From Bacteroidota bacterium (GTDB lineage Bacteria; Bacteroidota; Bacteroidia; Chitinophagales; Chitinophagaceae), in assembly GCA_016712665.1 (NCBI GenBank), contig JADJQP010000003.1:1-64000 (forward strand): a stretch of DNA of 64,000 nucleotides. Reading direction: 5' to 3'. The translations under genes and the position numbers were made by a program. This document shows positions 1 to 8,571 of the stretch, piece after piece. How positions within the stretch are numbered: the stretch's first letter is position 1; every line of letters starts with the position of its first letter. The notes beneath the pieces are model-generated. The model was not told the origin of the DNA. It made no database searches and was given only the letters and a program-made list of their open reading frames with translations.

Positions 1-2
1 AA

Positions 3-506
3 AAACCCCGATTAGACCTTCGTGAAGTAATTCTAAATGATAAGAGGTTTGTTTTAACAGACACAACTTTCAATAACTATAAACCCTCAACCTTTTTTAA
101 AGGTGTGACAACAGACAAAGGCCTGATTAAATCTAATCCAGACTCGATTCAAGTAATGTTGATTTATGGCAATGCTGCTCTGAAAGTCGAAAAAGTAGGA
201 CAAGAAGACCCTAATAGACATCCTATGATTTTAGAGTGTAAATATTTCTTTTCCAATATTGAAAGTGCAGAAATGGAATATGGAAGAATATTAAATTTGG
301 TTCATCCTATTTATACTGACACAAGTTCAATAATAATTGACAACTGGGAAACGGGATATTCAAACGGTAAACAAAAAGGAACGCAAAAATGTATCGGAAC
401 AATTTTCGACAGCTTCGAACCATACTACAGAGTAGCGGTATCAAACATATCCTATATACCTGAAGACGGTTCTAAACCTGTTTTTGTACTCAACATAGCA
501 TTTTAG
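3..506 (+). CDS. Cassette 1 lipoprotein, 5' part outside window
   Basis: The frame is open from the window edge, so the start lies further left. The protein is nearly identical to residues 59-225 of the intact 230-residue lipoprotein at 10196-10888, so the missing part should hold a lipoprotein signal peptide. Compared with that copy, an extra T in the last TTTT run before 506 ends the frame at TAG and removes the final SKEDK. I do not recognise the domain. The following attC site is of the same arm type as the one after the second copy, so gene and attC were duplicated together as a cassette. Confidence 0.75.
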   Translation, partial: KPRLDLREVILNDKRFVLTDTTFNNYKPSTFFKGVTTDKGLIKSNPDSIQVMLIYGNAALKVEKVGQEDPNRHPMILECKYFFSNIESAEMEYGRILNLVHPIYTDTSSIIIDNWETGYSNGKQKGTQKCIGTIFDSFEPYYRVAVSNISYIPEDGSKPVFVLNIAF

Positions 507-536
507 TAAAGAGGATAAATAAGTTGAAAGCACTGG

Positions 537-668
537 GCATAACAGCAGTTTGGCGAAATGGCGGGTTCAGTGCTAAATTGAACATTCGGAATTCTATTGA
601 ACATTGTGCAAATTTTGTACATTTGTGCTTCGATTTCCGCCACTTCGCCAAGCTGCAAACCGTTATGC
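537..668 (+). other. attC site 1
   Basis: R'' GCATAAC at 537-543 and R' GTTATGC at 662-668. The arms pair cagtttggcgaaatggcgg with its imperfect complement at 637-656. The spacer carries a -7-like TACATTTG at 618-625 with ATTG 18 bases upstream. It shares its arms with attC 15. Confidence 0.9.
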
Positions 669-700
669 ACCATTTTAAAAGACAACAAACATATTGATAA

Positions 701-949
701 ATGACAGAAATTTTAAATAATCCTTGGGTAACTGGAATTGGCGGTGGAATAATAAGTTCCCTAATTGTATTCTTTGTAACACGATACTTTTTTAGCAAAC
801 GTGAAAAAAGAGAATATATCCAAAAAGTTGAAACAGCAAACAACGAAATATTGTATTCAATCAGACCGTTAGTAATTGAAAAAAAAACATACCTACAAAA
901 GATATTCTTTCAGCAGTTAGAATTTCAACTGCAAAAAAATATGGTGTGA
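701..949 (+). CDS. Cassette 2 membrane protein, N-terminal part (frameshifted)
   Basis: This frame gives an N-terminal membrane segment at residues 9-30 followed by a charged region, then loses sense after the nine-A run at 879-887. Reading one base back in that run gives IEKKNIPTKDILSAV and continues directly into the frame of the next entry. The real product is therefore one protein of about 237 residues from 701 to 1413. The run A AAA AAA followed by C would also suit a -1 ribosomal slip, but a lost A is simpler given how many homopolymer indels this window has. Family not recognised. Confidence 0.6.
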   Translation: MTEILNNPWVTGIGGGIISSLIVFFVTRYFFSKREKREYIQKVETANNEILYSIRPLVIEKKTYLQKIFFQQLEFQLQKNMV

Positions 950-1413
950 AGCAAGAAGATTTGTACAATGAATTTTCACTTTCAAATGACCTCATTAATG
1001 AAATTATGGGAAATTCATTTTTAAGCTCGGAACAAAAATTAGAATTCTGCAAACTCTTACAAACAATGAAAGTGAGTGAAAATGGGCTAAATTCTCAAAA
1101 AGAAATTGAGGTAATATATTTGAATGAAAAAGATAGTATTTCGTCTAAATACAACAGTATTTTACTGTCTATGACAACATTTGCTATGGTTCTAACTATG
1201 ACTTTGTTTATTACTAAAAACACAACTGTAAATGATGAATTAGGACTTTTTAAAGATAAATTCTCAATTTTTTTCATTGTAACTCTGATACCAATTATTG
1301 CAATGACAGCACTATATTTATTAAAAATGATAAAAGAAAAAGAAAGAAGAATTAGAATATTGGACAAACCAAAAGAAAAGAAAGAAGAAGCAGAAGAAAA
1401 AAACGGTGCATAA
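946..1413 (+). CDS. Cassette 2 membrane protein, C-terminal part
   Basis: This is the continuation of the gene starting at 701; the GTG at 946 is only where the frame can nominally open. Sense in this frame extends upstream to the A run at 879-887. It has two hydrophobic segments of about 20 residues (around residues 64-85 and 102-124) and a tail rich in Lys and Glu. The stop codon falls inside the R'' box of the next attC site, as often seen in compact cassettes. The whole protein would have three membrane segments. No family recognised. Confidence 0.6.
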   Translation: MKQEDLYNEFSLSNDLINEIMGNSFLSSEQKLEFCKLLQTMKVSENGLNSQKEIEVIYLNEKDSISSKYNSILLSMTTFAMVLTMTLFITKNTTVNDELGLFKDKFSIFFIVTLIPIIAMTALYLLKMIKEKERRIRILDKPKEKKEEAEEKNGA

Positions 1414-1538
1414 CAGGGGTTTTGCAAAAGCTGGGCTTTAGTACTAAATTGAGCATTTGGAATTCTAATGAACATTGTGCTAAATTTGAATATTCGTACT
1501 TCTAAACCCAGCCTTCGCAAAGCCCCAAAACGTTGGGC
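1408..1538 (+). other. attC site 2
   Basis: R'' GCATAAC at 1408-1414 overlaps the stop of the preceding gene; R' GTTGGGC at 1532-1538. Promoter-like boxes in the spacer: TTTG 1456-1459, 21 bases, TAAATTTG 1481-1488. Confidence 0.9.
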
Positions 1539-1572
1539 GTAATTATTAGAGACATCGTAAATAGACAGAAAA

Positions 1573-2145
1573 ATGAAAATATTAATTTCAGTATTTGTAT
1601 TTACACTAATGTTTGTTAAGACAAGTGGAAGAGATTTTGATTCAATTATTTGTAGACTTAACTATGATAATAACTACTTGAAATTAAAGGGTTCAATTTT
1701 ATACTACAATAAAACGGAGCTGAAAGCTAGAAATGATACTTCCATAGTTATTTTTAACCCTTCTAAAACTATCAATCTCCTAATTATTAATTCTGAATAC
1801 TCCTTTCGTTTTGATACGACAATTAGAGTCGAAGATTTAAACTCAAATGAATTGATATGGACTTTGAAAGATTCTAGATGCTCTGGATTATCTATTGTAG
1901 ATTTCGAAACTAATATTAAACTAAAACACTATGACCTTTATATACAATGTGGAGACCCTCCAATTAGATTCACAATAGACAAATCGTTAAAAGAAAAATA
2001 TAAAATTACAATTCATGTCTTTGGCTGTATTTCACCATATAGCCATCTTTGTATGGAGAATTACAACAAATTAATGGCTAATCATTTGGATAAGATATAC
2101 AAAAAAAGATGGAGAAAATTCTTGCGAAAAGACTTAGAAATATAA
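1573..2145 (+). CDS. Cassette 3 secreted protein, unknown family
   Basis: 190 residues with an N-terminal hydrophobic signal (MKILISVFVFTLMFVKTSG), so it is probably exported to the periplasm or beyond. The mature part is rich in beta-forming residues, contains five cysteines that could pair, and ends in a basic stretch (KKRWRKFLRK). It is the only gene of cassette 3 and starts about 35 bases after the R' box, a spacing typical for this array. No domain recognised. Confidence 0.7.
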   Translation: MKILISVFVFTLMFVKTSGRDFDSIICRLNYDNNYLKLKGSILYYNKTELKARNDTSIVIFNPSKTINLLIINSEYSFRFDTTIRVEDLNSNELIWTLKDSRCSGLSIVDFETNIKLKHYDLYIQCGDPPIRFTIDKSLKEKYKITIHVFGCISPYSHLCMENYNKLMANHLDKIYKKRWRKFLRKDLEI

Positions 2146-2149
2146 CTAC

Positions 2150-2282
2150 GCCCAACAACGCATAAGCCTAATGCGGGCTTTGGGAAGTAATTGAGCATAT
2201 GGAATTCTATTAATCTTTTGTACTTTTACCAAGTTGATGTTCTTCGAATGCCCGCACTAGGCCTATGCGCGGAACGTTGGTG
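2150..2282 (+). other. attC site 3
   Basis: R'' GCCCAAC at 2150-2156, R' GTTGGTG at 2276-2282. Arms gcataagcctaatgcggg and the near complement at 2250-2269, shared with attC 16. Spacer boxes TATG 2198-2201, 19 bases, TACTTTTA 2221-2228. Confidence 0.92.
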
Positions 2283-2309
2283 GCAAGCTTATAGAACCGA
2301 CACAACAAA

Positions 2310-3071
2310 ATGACAGAAGACAATTTATACTTACTTTTTTGTTATCTAATTTATGGAGTGACACTTTTATTTTTGACAATTAAAAGTAAAAACAGAATAA
2401 AAGTATTATCAATCAATTTAACTATTTTGATAATTTATAGCTCTTACTTTTTATACAACTTGAAAAATAATAGTCAGGGTGGTTCAGGACTTCTTTGGTT
2501 AGTTGGATTAATATCAATTATTGGAATTCATTGGCTAACTAATTTAATTGGAATTTTTATTGACAGAACACAAAAGTCAAAATCAATTTCCAATCTTTCG
2601 GCTTTGATTTCAATTTTATTAGTTACAACCTCTTGCAATAAATCGACACCAGCTGGTTTTTGGAAAGACTACCATAAAGAGAAAATCACTAATAACATAA
2701 GCGACCAAGGACCTTCGGGTGGACACAGAAACATAATTTGGAAAAGTAAAGCTTTACAAACATTCAATTCAAAAGATATTATAGAATTTGCTACAAAGAA
2801 TGGTTGGACATTTATTGACAGTAATTATATTTCAACAGATACAATTAAAAGTGTAACACAAGATGAAAATATGAGCATAGAATATTGGGAAGACATTTTA
2901 AGAACAGACGTCTTACCAAAGTGGAAAGCACACAGAGTATTAGTTTTGAAATTCAAAACAGGTTGGATAGCAGTTGAACCAGGCAATCTAAAAGAGACTG
3001 AAATAAACGGTTTTGCAACATTAAACGCAGACAAAACAGTATTAAATATTTATCATAAATGGGGAGAATAA
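2310..3071 (+). CDS. Cassette 4 multi-pass membrane protein with soluble C-terminal domain
   Basis: 253 residues. Four hydrophobic segments occupy roughly residues 5-24, 31-49, 60-86 and 97-111. They are followed by a soluble region of about 140 residues with many Trp and Lys. The end of the fourth segment, LLVTTSCNK, resembles a lipobox but sits far from the N-terminus, so the protein may instead be a fusion of a small membrane protein with a lipoprotein-like domain. No family recognised. Single gene in its cassette; the stop lies about 20 bases before R''. Confidence 0.7.
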   Translation: MTEDNLYLLFCYLIYGVTLLFLTIKSKNRIKVLSINLTILIIYSSYFLYNLKNNSQGGSGLLWLVGLISIIGIHWLTNLIGIFIDRTQKSKSISNLSALISILLVTTSCNKSTPAGFWKDYHKEKITNNISDQGPSGGHRNIIWKSKALQTFNSKDIIEFATKNGWTFIDSNYISTDTIKSVTQDENMSIEYWEDILRTDVLPKWKAHRVLVLKFKTGWIAVEPGNLKETEINGFATLNADKTVLNIYHKWGE

Positions 3072-3092
3072 ATGAAACTGAAAAAAGCCTGC

Positions 3093-3225
3093 CACCAACA
3101 TGGGTTTGGCAAAAGTGGGGCTTTAGTACTAGGCTGAACATTTGTACTTTCTATTAGCTTTTGTACTAAATTTGAACTTTAGTACTTTCTAAACCCCACC
3201 TTCGCCAAGCCCAAAAACGTTATAG
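3093..3225 (+). other. attC site 4
   Basis: R'' CACCAAC at 3093-3099, R' GTTATAG at 3219-3225. Arms tttggcaaaagtgggg and ccccaccttcgccaag, shared with attC 24. Spacer boxes TTTG 3141-3144, 22 bases, TAAATTTG 3167-3174. Confidence 0.92.
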
Positions 3226-3242
3226 CCAATTTTTCAACATCA

Positions 3243-3849
3243 ATGGATAACCAAACACCTGACTTCAAAAACCAAAACATCATTCTAACAAATGAGCAAT
3301 GGTCAGTGGAAATTAGTGGAGGTAGCAGATTGCGAACCGAGGAATTTCAAGGAAAGGTGAATAAAACAATTTTGCTTGCTGACATAAACGAGTGGACAGG
3401 CTCTGTATTAATTAAATCAATTGCAAAGAGCGGTATAAAAAAATGAATGTCTAATTGAAGGAATAGATGGTGGTTTCTATCTCCATTCAAAAGACATTAA
3501 AGACCTATCTCAGTCAGTGCAATTGAATGATGATAAACTCTATTTTAGTTTAGGATTTACATTTTTTTCATTTGATCTAATCGAATCACAAATTATATGG
3601 CAGGTAAGGCCAGATACAGCAGAAATATTTGAATTTTATGATTTAGAAAATGATTTTCTATTACGAGGAGAGCTTGAAATTCACAGAATTACAAAAAACG
3701 GTGAAATAAAATGGAGTTTTGGCGGAAAAGACATTTGGGTAAATATGGAAGGTAAAAGAGAAGTGCAAATTGAAAGTAACCGAATTAAATTAACCGATTT
3801 CAATAATGATAAATACATAATTGATTTCAACGGAAAACTTGCAAGTTGA
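3243..3849 (+). CDS. Cassette 5 protein, unknown (one frameshift)
   Basis: Two frames make one gene. The first (3243-3446) ends at TGA after an A7 run near 3437-3443. Removing one A reads through as IKNECLIEGIDGG into the frame that ends at 3849. The joined product is about 201 residues, soluble, without signal peptide, and Trp- and Asp-rich. The C-terminal half has repeated beta-strand-like stretches (EIKWSFGGKDIW). No domain recognised. The indel may be a sequencing error. Confidence 0.6.
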
Positions 3850-3902
3850 TTTTAAATGAGACCGACAAAAAATAGTTGAAACTTAATCGACAAAAAAACT
3901 GG

Positions 3903-4034
3903 CTATAACACAGCATAAGCGCAATGCGGGCTGTGTAGCTTTTCGATCTTTTGGAATTCTATGAAACATTTGTACATTTACCAAGCTAACGTACTTTGAA
4001 TATCCGCACTGCGCCTATGCTGAGACCGTTACCT
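3903..4034 (+). other. attC site 5
   Basis: R'' CTATAAC at 3903-3909, R' GTTACCT at 4028-4034. Arms of the gcgcaatgcggg / cccgcactgcgc type, written here as ccgcactgcgcctatgctga on the right. Spacer boxes TTTG 3950-3953, exactly 19 bases, TACATTTA 3973-3980. Confidence 0.92.
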
Positions 4035-4082
4035 GCAATGCCATCAAAACTCAAATAGTAACAAAATACGTAAAAATAATTT

Positions 4083-4670
4083 ATGGAGTTTAAACACGAT
4101 AAATCTTGGGAAAATTTGAAATCAATTTATGATTTGAAACTAACTGCGAAAGAAGCGTGGAATAAATTTATTGAATTTCACGAGCAGACAAATCCCAAAA
4201 CATATTGGACAGATCTTAAAAACATAGACATTGAAGCTGAACAAATTGAATTAAAGCAATGGTTAGAAAAACTTATAGAAAATAATCCATTACCAAAAGA
4301 AACAGTTGCACTTTGGGTAGGTTTATTGAAATTAGAAGACAATGAAATGAAAGTGCCGACAATCTATTTAGTGGGTGCTGATACTTATGATGCAGAAGAT
4401 ATTGATTGGGCTTGTGAGCCGACATATTTACCCGAAAATAGATATGGACAACCAGCGCTTCTTAAAGAAATAGATGAAATTGCAAAAACAGATGAAAACA
4501 ACTACGAATTTTTAGACTGGATTTTGCCATTAGCATATTCCACATTTACCATTGACGAATTAGTAAGAACGAAATTAAACAAGATAATATTCCTAAAACA
4601 TCATAGCAATATAAATGTTGCTGTTGGACATGATAGTGGAGATTACATGAACTTATCAACTATTAGTTAA
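4083..4670 (+). CDS. Cassette 6 soluble protein, unknown
   Basis: 195 residues, acidic, without signal peptide or membrane segment. The N-terminal half looks helical (KEAWNKFIEFHEQ; IELKQWLEKLIEN). The middle contains a conserved-looking block TIYLVGADTYDAEDIDWACE. I do not recognise a named family; cassette proteins of this size and composition are often immunity- or stress-related, but nothing here proves that. It is the only gene of its cassette and is intact. Confidence 0.7.
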   Translation: MEFKHDKSWENLKSIYDLKLTAKEAWNKFIEFHEQTNPKTYWTDLKNIDIEAEQIELKQWLEKLIENNPLPKETVALWVGLLKLEDNEMKVPTIYLVGADTYDAEDIDWACEPTYLPENRYGQPALLKEIDEIAKTDENNYEFLDWILPLAYSTFTIDELVRTKLNKIIFLKHHSNINVAVGHDSGDYMNLSTIS

Positions 4671-4694
4671 AACTAAACAGACAAGGGCACATGC

Positions 4695-4826
4695 AGGTAA
4701 CACTGCCTAAGCGCAATGCGGGCGGTCTAGCGATTCGGTCATTTGTAATTCTATTGAAATTGTGTACTTTTACCAAGCAAATGTACTCTGAAGGCCCGCA
4801 CTGCGCCTAGGCAGAGAACGTTAGGC
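4695..4826 (+). other. attC site 6
   Basis: R'' AGGTAAC at 4695-4701, R' GTTAGGC at 4820-4826. Arms gcctaagcgcaatgcggg and cccgcactgcgcctaggc, shared with attC 8, 10, 19 and 20. Spacer boxes TTTG 4742-4745, 19 bases, TACTTTTA 4765-4772. Confidence 0.93.
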
Positions 4827-5262
4827 GCAATAGCCGCGCGTCCCAGCCATATTTCAACTTTCGACAGCATCGTTCTATTCAGCTGTGGCTAAACGTACAT
4901 TAAGATCATCAGAAGAAGGTCAGATTTTTTTCCACTTCACTTCGACAATAGGAGAAGCGACGCAAAAGTTACGGCTGCGCCGACGAAAGCCTCTGTCGTT
5001 TGCTTTCAGTCGCGTGGGCGACAGCTTTTGCGAAGTTACCGCCATTATTTGGAAATTAGATGACAACAAACGCTTAAATCGGATAATGGCGGGAATGTGG
5101 AAAAAATCTGAACGTATGAAGGATGATCATGGAAGTTGAACGAGGACACAGCTGAATAGAACGATTATGTTCCTTTTGCAACTGCTCCTATCAGGATAGA
5201 TAAGCGCAATTACAAAAGGAACTGCTGTCTAAGTTGTGAATAGGATGACGCCAGGCTACTGC
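4827..5262 (+). other. Cassette 7: inverted-repeat-rich, no convincing gene
   Basis: The body has two perfect inverted repeats: 19 bp at 4869-4887 with 5147-5165, and 10 bp GTTCCTTTTG 5169-5178 with CAAAAGGAAC 5213-5222. A third, CGCAAAAG 4961-4968 with CTTTTGCG 5025-5032, lies inside the first. An 84-codon frame opens at 4885 and closes at 5139, just inside the outer repeat. Its product is very basic and resembles nothing I know, so a structured RNA or a small MITE-like insertion is at least as likely. No target duplication is visible outside the 19-bp repeat. Confidence 0.5.
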
Positions 5263-5393
5263 TCCTAACACGCGACTTGAAAGAGAGGGGCTAATTAACA
5301 AGATCAACATCATCTCTATATTCATCTTGGTAATCTAATATCAACTTTGTAACTTTGAATGCCCCTCCCTCTCAAGTCGCGGAGACGTTAGCA
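5263..5393 (+). other. attC site 7
   Basis: R'' TCCTAAC at 5263-5269 pairs with the cassette's opening GTTAGGC with one mismatch, the only imperfect R''/R' pair in the array. R' GTTAGCA at 5387-5393. Arms gcgacttgaaagagaggggc and gcccctccctctcaagtcgc. Spacer boxes CTTG 5326-5329, 20 bases, TAACTTTG 5350-5357. Confidence 0.9.
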
Positions 5394-5416
5394 CCCATTT
5401 TAAAGACAAACCAACA

Positions 5417-5911
5417 ATGTACAACACAGAGAGAATAAGAATTCAATTTGAAGATTTTAATAAAAGTCACTTTGATATTGCTAAAATATGGGAATTTGCA
5501 ATTGATGAAGAAGGTGAAAACGGACAAGATGAAACCACACTTAAACCTCGCTTAGATCTTTCTCTTCCAGACCCGTCTGAGGGACTCTTGATTATTGAAT
5601 GCGAATTTGAATCAAAGTCAGGAAAAAAATTTTCAGGACTTTGTTCTCCCAGTTTTGACAATTTACTTAGCAATATTCAACCTTACATTATTATAGAGAA
5701 TCTGATGGTAATGTTTTGGTTTGGTATTTCACAACCTGACAACGATACAAAGACAAAAATTTATGAATCGCTTGGAGAAACCAACGATAGTTTATTCCCA
5801 ATCAAATTCAATTCAGTATTACCAATGGCAGACGACTCAAGACTTAGTGGTCAAATTGATGGTTTTATGTGGATAAATCTTTCCGATGATTCTATAATAA
5901 TAGAGAAGTAA
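5417..5911 (+). CDS. Cassette 8 soluble acidic protein, unknown
   Basis: 164 residues, strongly acidic (many Asp and Glu, few Lys), without signal peptide. A predicted mix of strands and helices includes LLIIECEFESKSGK and PYIIIENLMVMFWFG. Intact and the only gene of its cassette, starting 24 bases after R'. An acidic, single-domain protein of this size could be an immunity protein or an inhibitor, but there is no motif that I can name. Confidence 0.7.
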   Translation: MYNTERIRIQFEDFNKSHFDIAKIWEFAIDEEGENGQDETTLKPRLDLSLPDPSEGLLIIECEFESKSGKKFSGLCSPSFDNLLSNIQPYIIIENLMVMFWFGISQPDNDTKTKIYESLGETNDSLFPIKFNSVLPMADDSRLSGQIDGFMWINLSDDSIIIEK

Positions 5912-5918
5912 AAACGGG

Positions 5919-6050
5919 TGCTAACACTGCCTAAGCGCAATGCGGGCTGTCTAGCGATTCGGTCGTTGGGAATTCTATTGAAATTGTTTACTTTTACCAA
6001 GCAATTGTACTCTGAAGGCCCGCACTGCGCCTAGGCAGAGAACGTTAGTG
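5919..6050 (+). other. attC site 8
   Basis: R'' TGCTAAC at 5919-5925, R' GTTAGTG at 6044-6050. Same arms as attC 6. Spacer boxes TTGG 5966-5969, 19 bases, TACTTTTA 5989-5996. Confidence 0.93.
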
Positions 6051-6060
6051 CCAATTCCCA

Positions 6061-6640
6061 ATGACGATGAAAGTACACCTAATATTAATGCTATTTTTGA
6101 TCGGATTAAATTCTTGTTGCAGATGTAAGAAATTTAATCTTACAGCTGAGGAAAAAGAATGGATCAATATTTATGATTCAGGACAGGTTATTCTATTTAA
6201 AAGTAATCTCTCTCATTTTGATACATTTGAAGTCGTTGAGAAACGGAACTTCTACACTAATAGTAACTGTAATTGCCTTGAAATAGGGAATACTCAAAGT
6301 CAAACTTTTAGACGTTACATTAAGACCCAAGACCTGTCATGATTCGTTTTATTGCGATGTATATATTGGAATAGTAAAAGATACACACCAACAGAAAACA
6401 CAGCCGACAATTCGAGTTTTTGAACTTGCCGTCAATTCTGAAAATTTTGAGTCAGACTTTCATACATTGCCAGTAATTCTATCTACAAATCGAAGAATAT
6501 ATGATGCATTGTGTTATCAAAATCAAAGTCAGATTAAATACGGAAATAACTATTTAAAGAAATTCTACTGGGATAGAAAGGAAGGCTTAATTAGGTATGA
6601 AGCCAATAATGGAGAATTATTTGAATTATGGAGAAAGTAA
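6061..6640 (+). CDS. Cassette 9 lipoprotein, unknown (one frameshift)
   Basis: The first frame (6061-6342) begins with a lipoprotein signal peptide (LMLFLIGLNSCCRCKK; Cys at residue 19 or 20) and stops at 6342. Removing one C from the ACCC at 6325-6328 reads YIKTKTCHDSFYC and continues in the +1 frame to TAA at 6638-6640, giving about 193 residues in total. The C-terminal part ends ANNGELFELWRK. No family recognised. The protein would sit in the inner leaflet of the outer membrane or the periplasmic face, like most Bacteroidota lipoproteins. Confidence 0.62.
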
Positions 6641-6644
6641 CTGG

Positions 6645-6776
6645 CACTAACACTCGGCTTGGGCAATAGCGGCTTTGTAGCTGTTCTTTCTTTTTTTCTT
6701 TCTTTATCTTTGGATTCTTTATCCATGCTTTGTACCTTCAATGTCCGCTACTTCCCAAGCCGAGGGAACGTTATGG
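6645..6776 (+). other. attC site 9
   Basis: R'' CACTAAC at 6645-6651, R' GTTATGG at 6770-6776. Arms cggcttgggcaatagcgg and ccgctacttcccaagccg. The pyrimidine-rich spacer has TATCTTTG at 6705-6712 but no clear -33 box. Confidence 0.9.
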
Positions 6777-6799
6777 CTCATTTCTAAATAGATCACAAT

Positions 6800-7158
6800 A
6801 TGAAAAAACCGAACAAAGATTTTTACTTTATTGATTTGGATAATTATTTTAGGCTCTTTCAGCTGTAAAAAGGATAATACTGCAAGTGACACGATAAAGA
6901 AACTTTACAAAAGTTATAAAAATGGAGAAATTAGTGAATGTAAGTTTAATGGGGCGATAGTTTACAGTGCTGGAATAAACGCTACAGACGCTGGCAATCA
7001 AATTTATGATATAGATGGAAAGAATATTGGAAATTGTAATTATGGTTGGGGCAACGTTGATTCAATTTGCAAGCAACTCAGATTGTGAAGTGATTTATAG
7101 AGTAAGAGACAATATTTGGGGACAACCAGCAGTTGACAAATACGGTCTTTGCAAATAG
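6800..7158 (+). pseudogene. Cassette 10 lipoprotein gene, broken copy
   Basis: This is a near-identical copy of the intact 119-codon gene at 12557-12916, with two lesions: an extra A in the run after the ATG at 6800, which takes the start out of frame, and loss of CA near 7077, which breaks the last third. Frame 6831-7088 is the readable middle. The intact copy has a lipobox (GSFSC) and six further cysteines. The flanking DNA and the attC site are also duplicated, so a whole cassette was copied and one copy then damaged, or mis-sequenced. Confidence 0.7.
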
Positions 7159-7219
7159 CTTAAAGAAATAAGTTACAACCCCGCATTATAACCAAGAATG
7201 AATAAAGGAAAAAAACGAG

Positions 7220-7351
7220 CCATAACACTGCCTAAGCGCAATGCGGGCTGTGTAGCGATTCGGTCGTTGGGAATTCTATCGAAATTGCGTACTTTTACCA
7301 AGCAAATGTACTCTGAAGGCCCGCACTGCGCCTAGGCAGAGAACGTTAGCG
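7220..7351 (+). other. attC site 10
   Basis: R'' CCATAAC at 7220-7226, R' GTTAGCG at 7345-7351. Identical or nearly so to attC 19 up to R'. Spacer boxes TTGG 7267-7270, 19 bases, TACTTTTA 7290-7297. Confidence 0.93.
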
Positions 7352-7389
7352 GTAATGGCAATGCACCTCCTAAATTTAAAAAACAAGTT

Positions 7390-8323
7390 ATGAAAAATAT
7401 AATTATACTGTTATTATTTTTCTCTGTCTTTCAAAGCAAAGCACAGACCTACACTCCTTTTAACATAGATACTTCTTGTTTTTGGTTACATGATATGTAC
7501 ACTTATGTTTATGATAATTTTAATATGATAACAGTACATTGTCAAGCAGAGACAATGACATTTGTTGAAAAAGACACCTTAATTAATACAGAACAATTTT
7601 TCGTTCTAAAAACATTCACAATAGGCATTAGTCAAAATCAGGGCTACCAATGCGATCAACTTTTCCAAATGGTATAACCTCCCTAATTAAAGAGGATACA
7701 ATAAATCATTCTATTCTACAACTAAGGTTTAATGGAATAGGACCTGACACATCAATCATTGAGTTTGACCCATAATGTGGGAGATACTTTGTTTATGTTT
7801 CATAATGTATTGTCGTTTATAATTGTGGATTCAATTAGTTTTGAAAATTACAATGGGGTAACGAGAAAAGCTTTATATGTCCACAGTAGTTTACCAACTT
7901 ACAGTTTCAAAATAATAGAAGGAATAGGTTCTATCTACAATTTTCCTTCAATTGCATTTATGGAATTTGGATACCCTGCCAGCACACTAAAATGCTATTC
8001 AAAACAAGGAAGATTCTTTATGGAGATACTTCCAGTCCATGCCAAAAAAAAAGCCCCAGCTGCCAGTGAGCATTCCACAACAAGATAAAGTATCAAATTT
8101 TGAAATACAGCCTTCTGAAAACTCTATTGCTATTAAAAATAAGAATTTACTAAAATTAGAGGTCACCATTTGTAATATCTATGGGCAAACTATATTTCAT
8201 GATATTTTTCAGGAGAGTTTAAAAGAAATTGATATCAGGAGTTTTGTTAGCGGATTATTCATAATTTCAGTATCGTCAGAAAAACTTCGACAAACTAACC
8301 TTTTCATTGCAAACCAAAATTGA
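7390..8323 (+). pseudogene. Cassette 11 T9SS-exported protein, several frameshifts
   Basis: The N-terminus is a clear signal peptide (MKNIIILLLFFSVFQSKAQ). The C-terminal about 75 residues (frame ending 8323) look like a type A sorting domain of the type IX secretion system: a strand pattern with VTICNIYGQTIF and a final short strand after VSGLFIISVSS. Sense passes through at least three frame changes: about 7640-7675 into LIKEDTINHSILQL, near 7770 into the frame of 7759-8088, and at the A run 8043-8051 into the last frame. Joined length would be about 310 residues. No central domain is recognised. Confidence 0.65.
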
Positions 8324-8364
8324 AATTATCGACTGACAATGTAGCTACCGCCTAATGCCACTAC

Positions 8365-8496
8365 CGCTAACACACGGCAAGCGTCATAGCGGCTGAGTAG
8401 CTTTTCAATCAGTTTCTCTTTATTGAGCTTTGGAATAAATTTTAAACTGTGTATCTTTGAATTCCGCTACGAACGCCTGCCGCGAGAACGTTAGCA
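8365..8496 (+). other. attC site 11
   Basis: R'' CGCTAAC at 8365-8371, R' GTTAGCA at 8490-8496. Arms cggcaagcgtcatagcgg and ccgctacgaacgcctgccg. It contains the best promoter match of the array (see 8429-8459). Confidence 0.92.
8429..8459 (+). promoter_or_regulatory. Consensus Bacteroidota promoter inside attC 11
   Basis: TTTG at 8429-8432, 19 bases, TATCTTTG at 8452-8459: a full match to the -33 TTTG / -7 TAnnTTTG consensus of the group's main sigma factor. It points into cassette 12 (phd-yoeB), whose first codon is at 8572. The element lies in the attC spacer, the part that is free to vary in attC sites. Confidence 0.55.
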
Positions 8497-8537
8497 CCCA
8501 TTGCGTTACTGCTTAAAATAAATTGCTTTAATGATTA

Positions 8538-8571
8538 TTTGTACTTATATTTGTACAAATTTTAGTACAAA
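8538..8571 (+). promoter_or_regulatory. Toxin-antitoxin operator and promoter
   Basis: Immediately before the antitoxin ATG lies a nested dyad: TTTGTACT at 8538-8545 and its exact inverted copy AGTACAAA at 8564-8571 flank the palindrome TTTGTACAAA at 8550-8559. A -7 box TATATTTG at 8546-8553 overlaps the centre. This layout fits autorepression by the Phd/YefM antitoxin or its complex with the toxin. Confidence 0.6.

Noticed and set aside
490..1520. Antisense frames (490-843, 503-688, 1095-1520, later 10869-11105) with recurring peptides such as RIPNVQFSTE
   Set aside because: They run through attC sites; the shared peptide is a translation of the repeated spacer, not a protein family.
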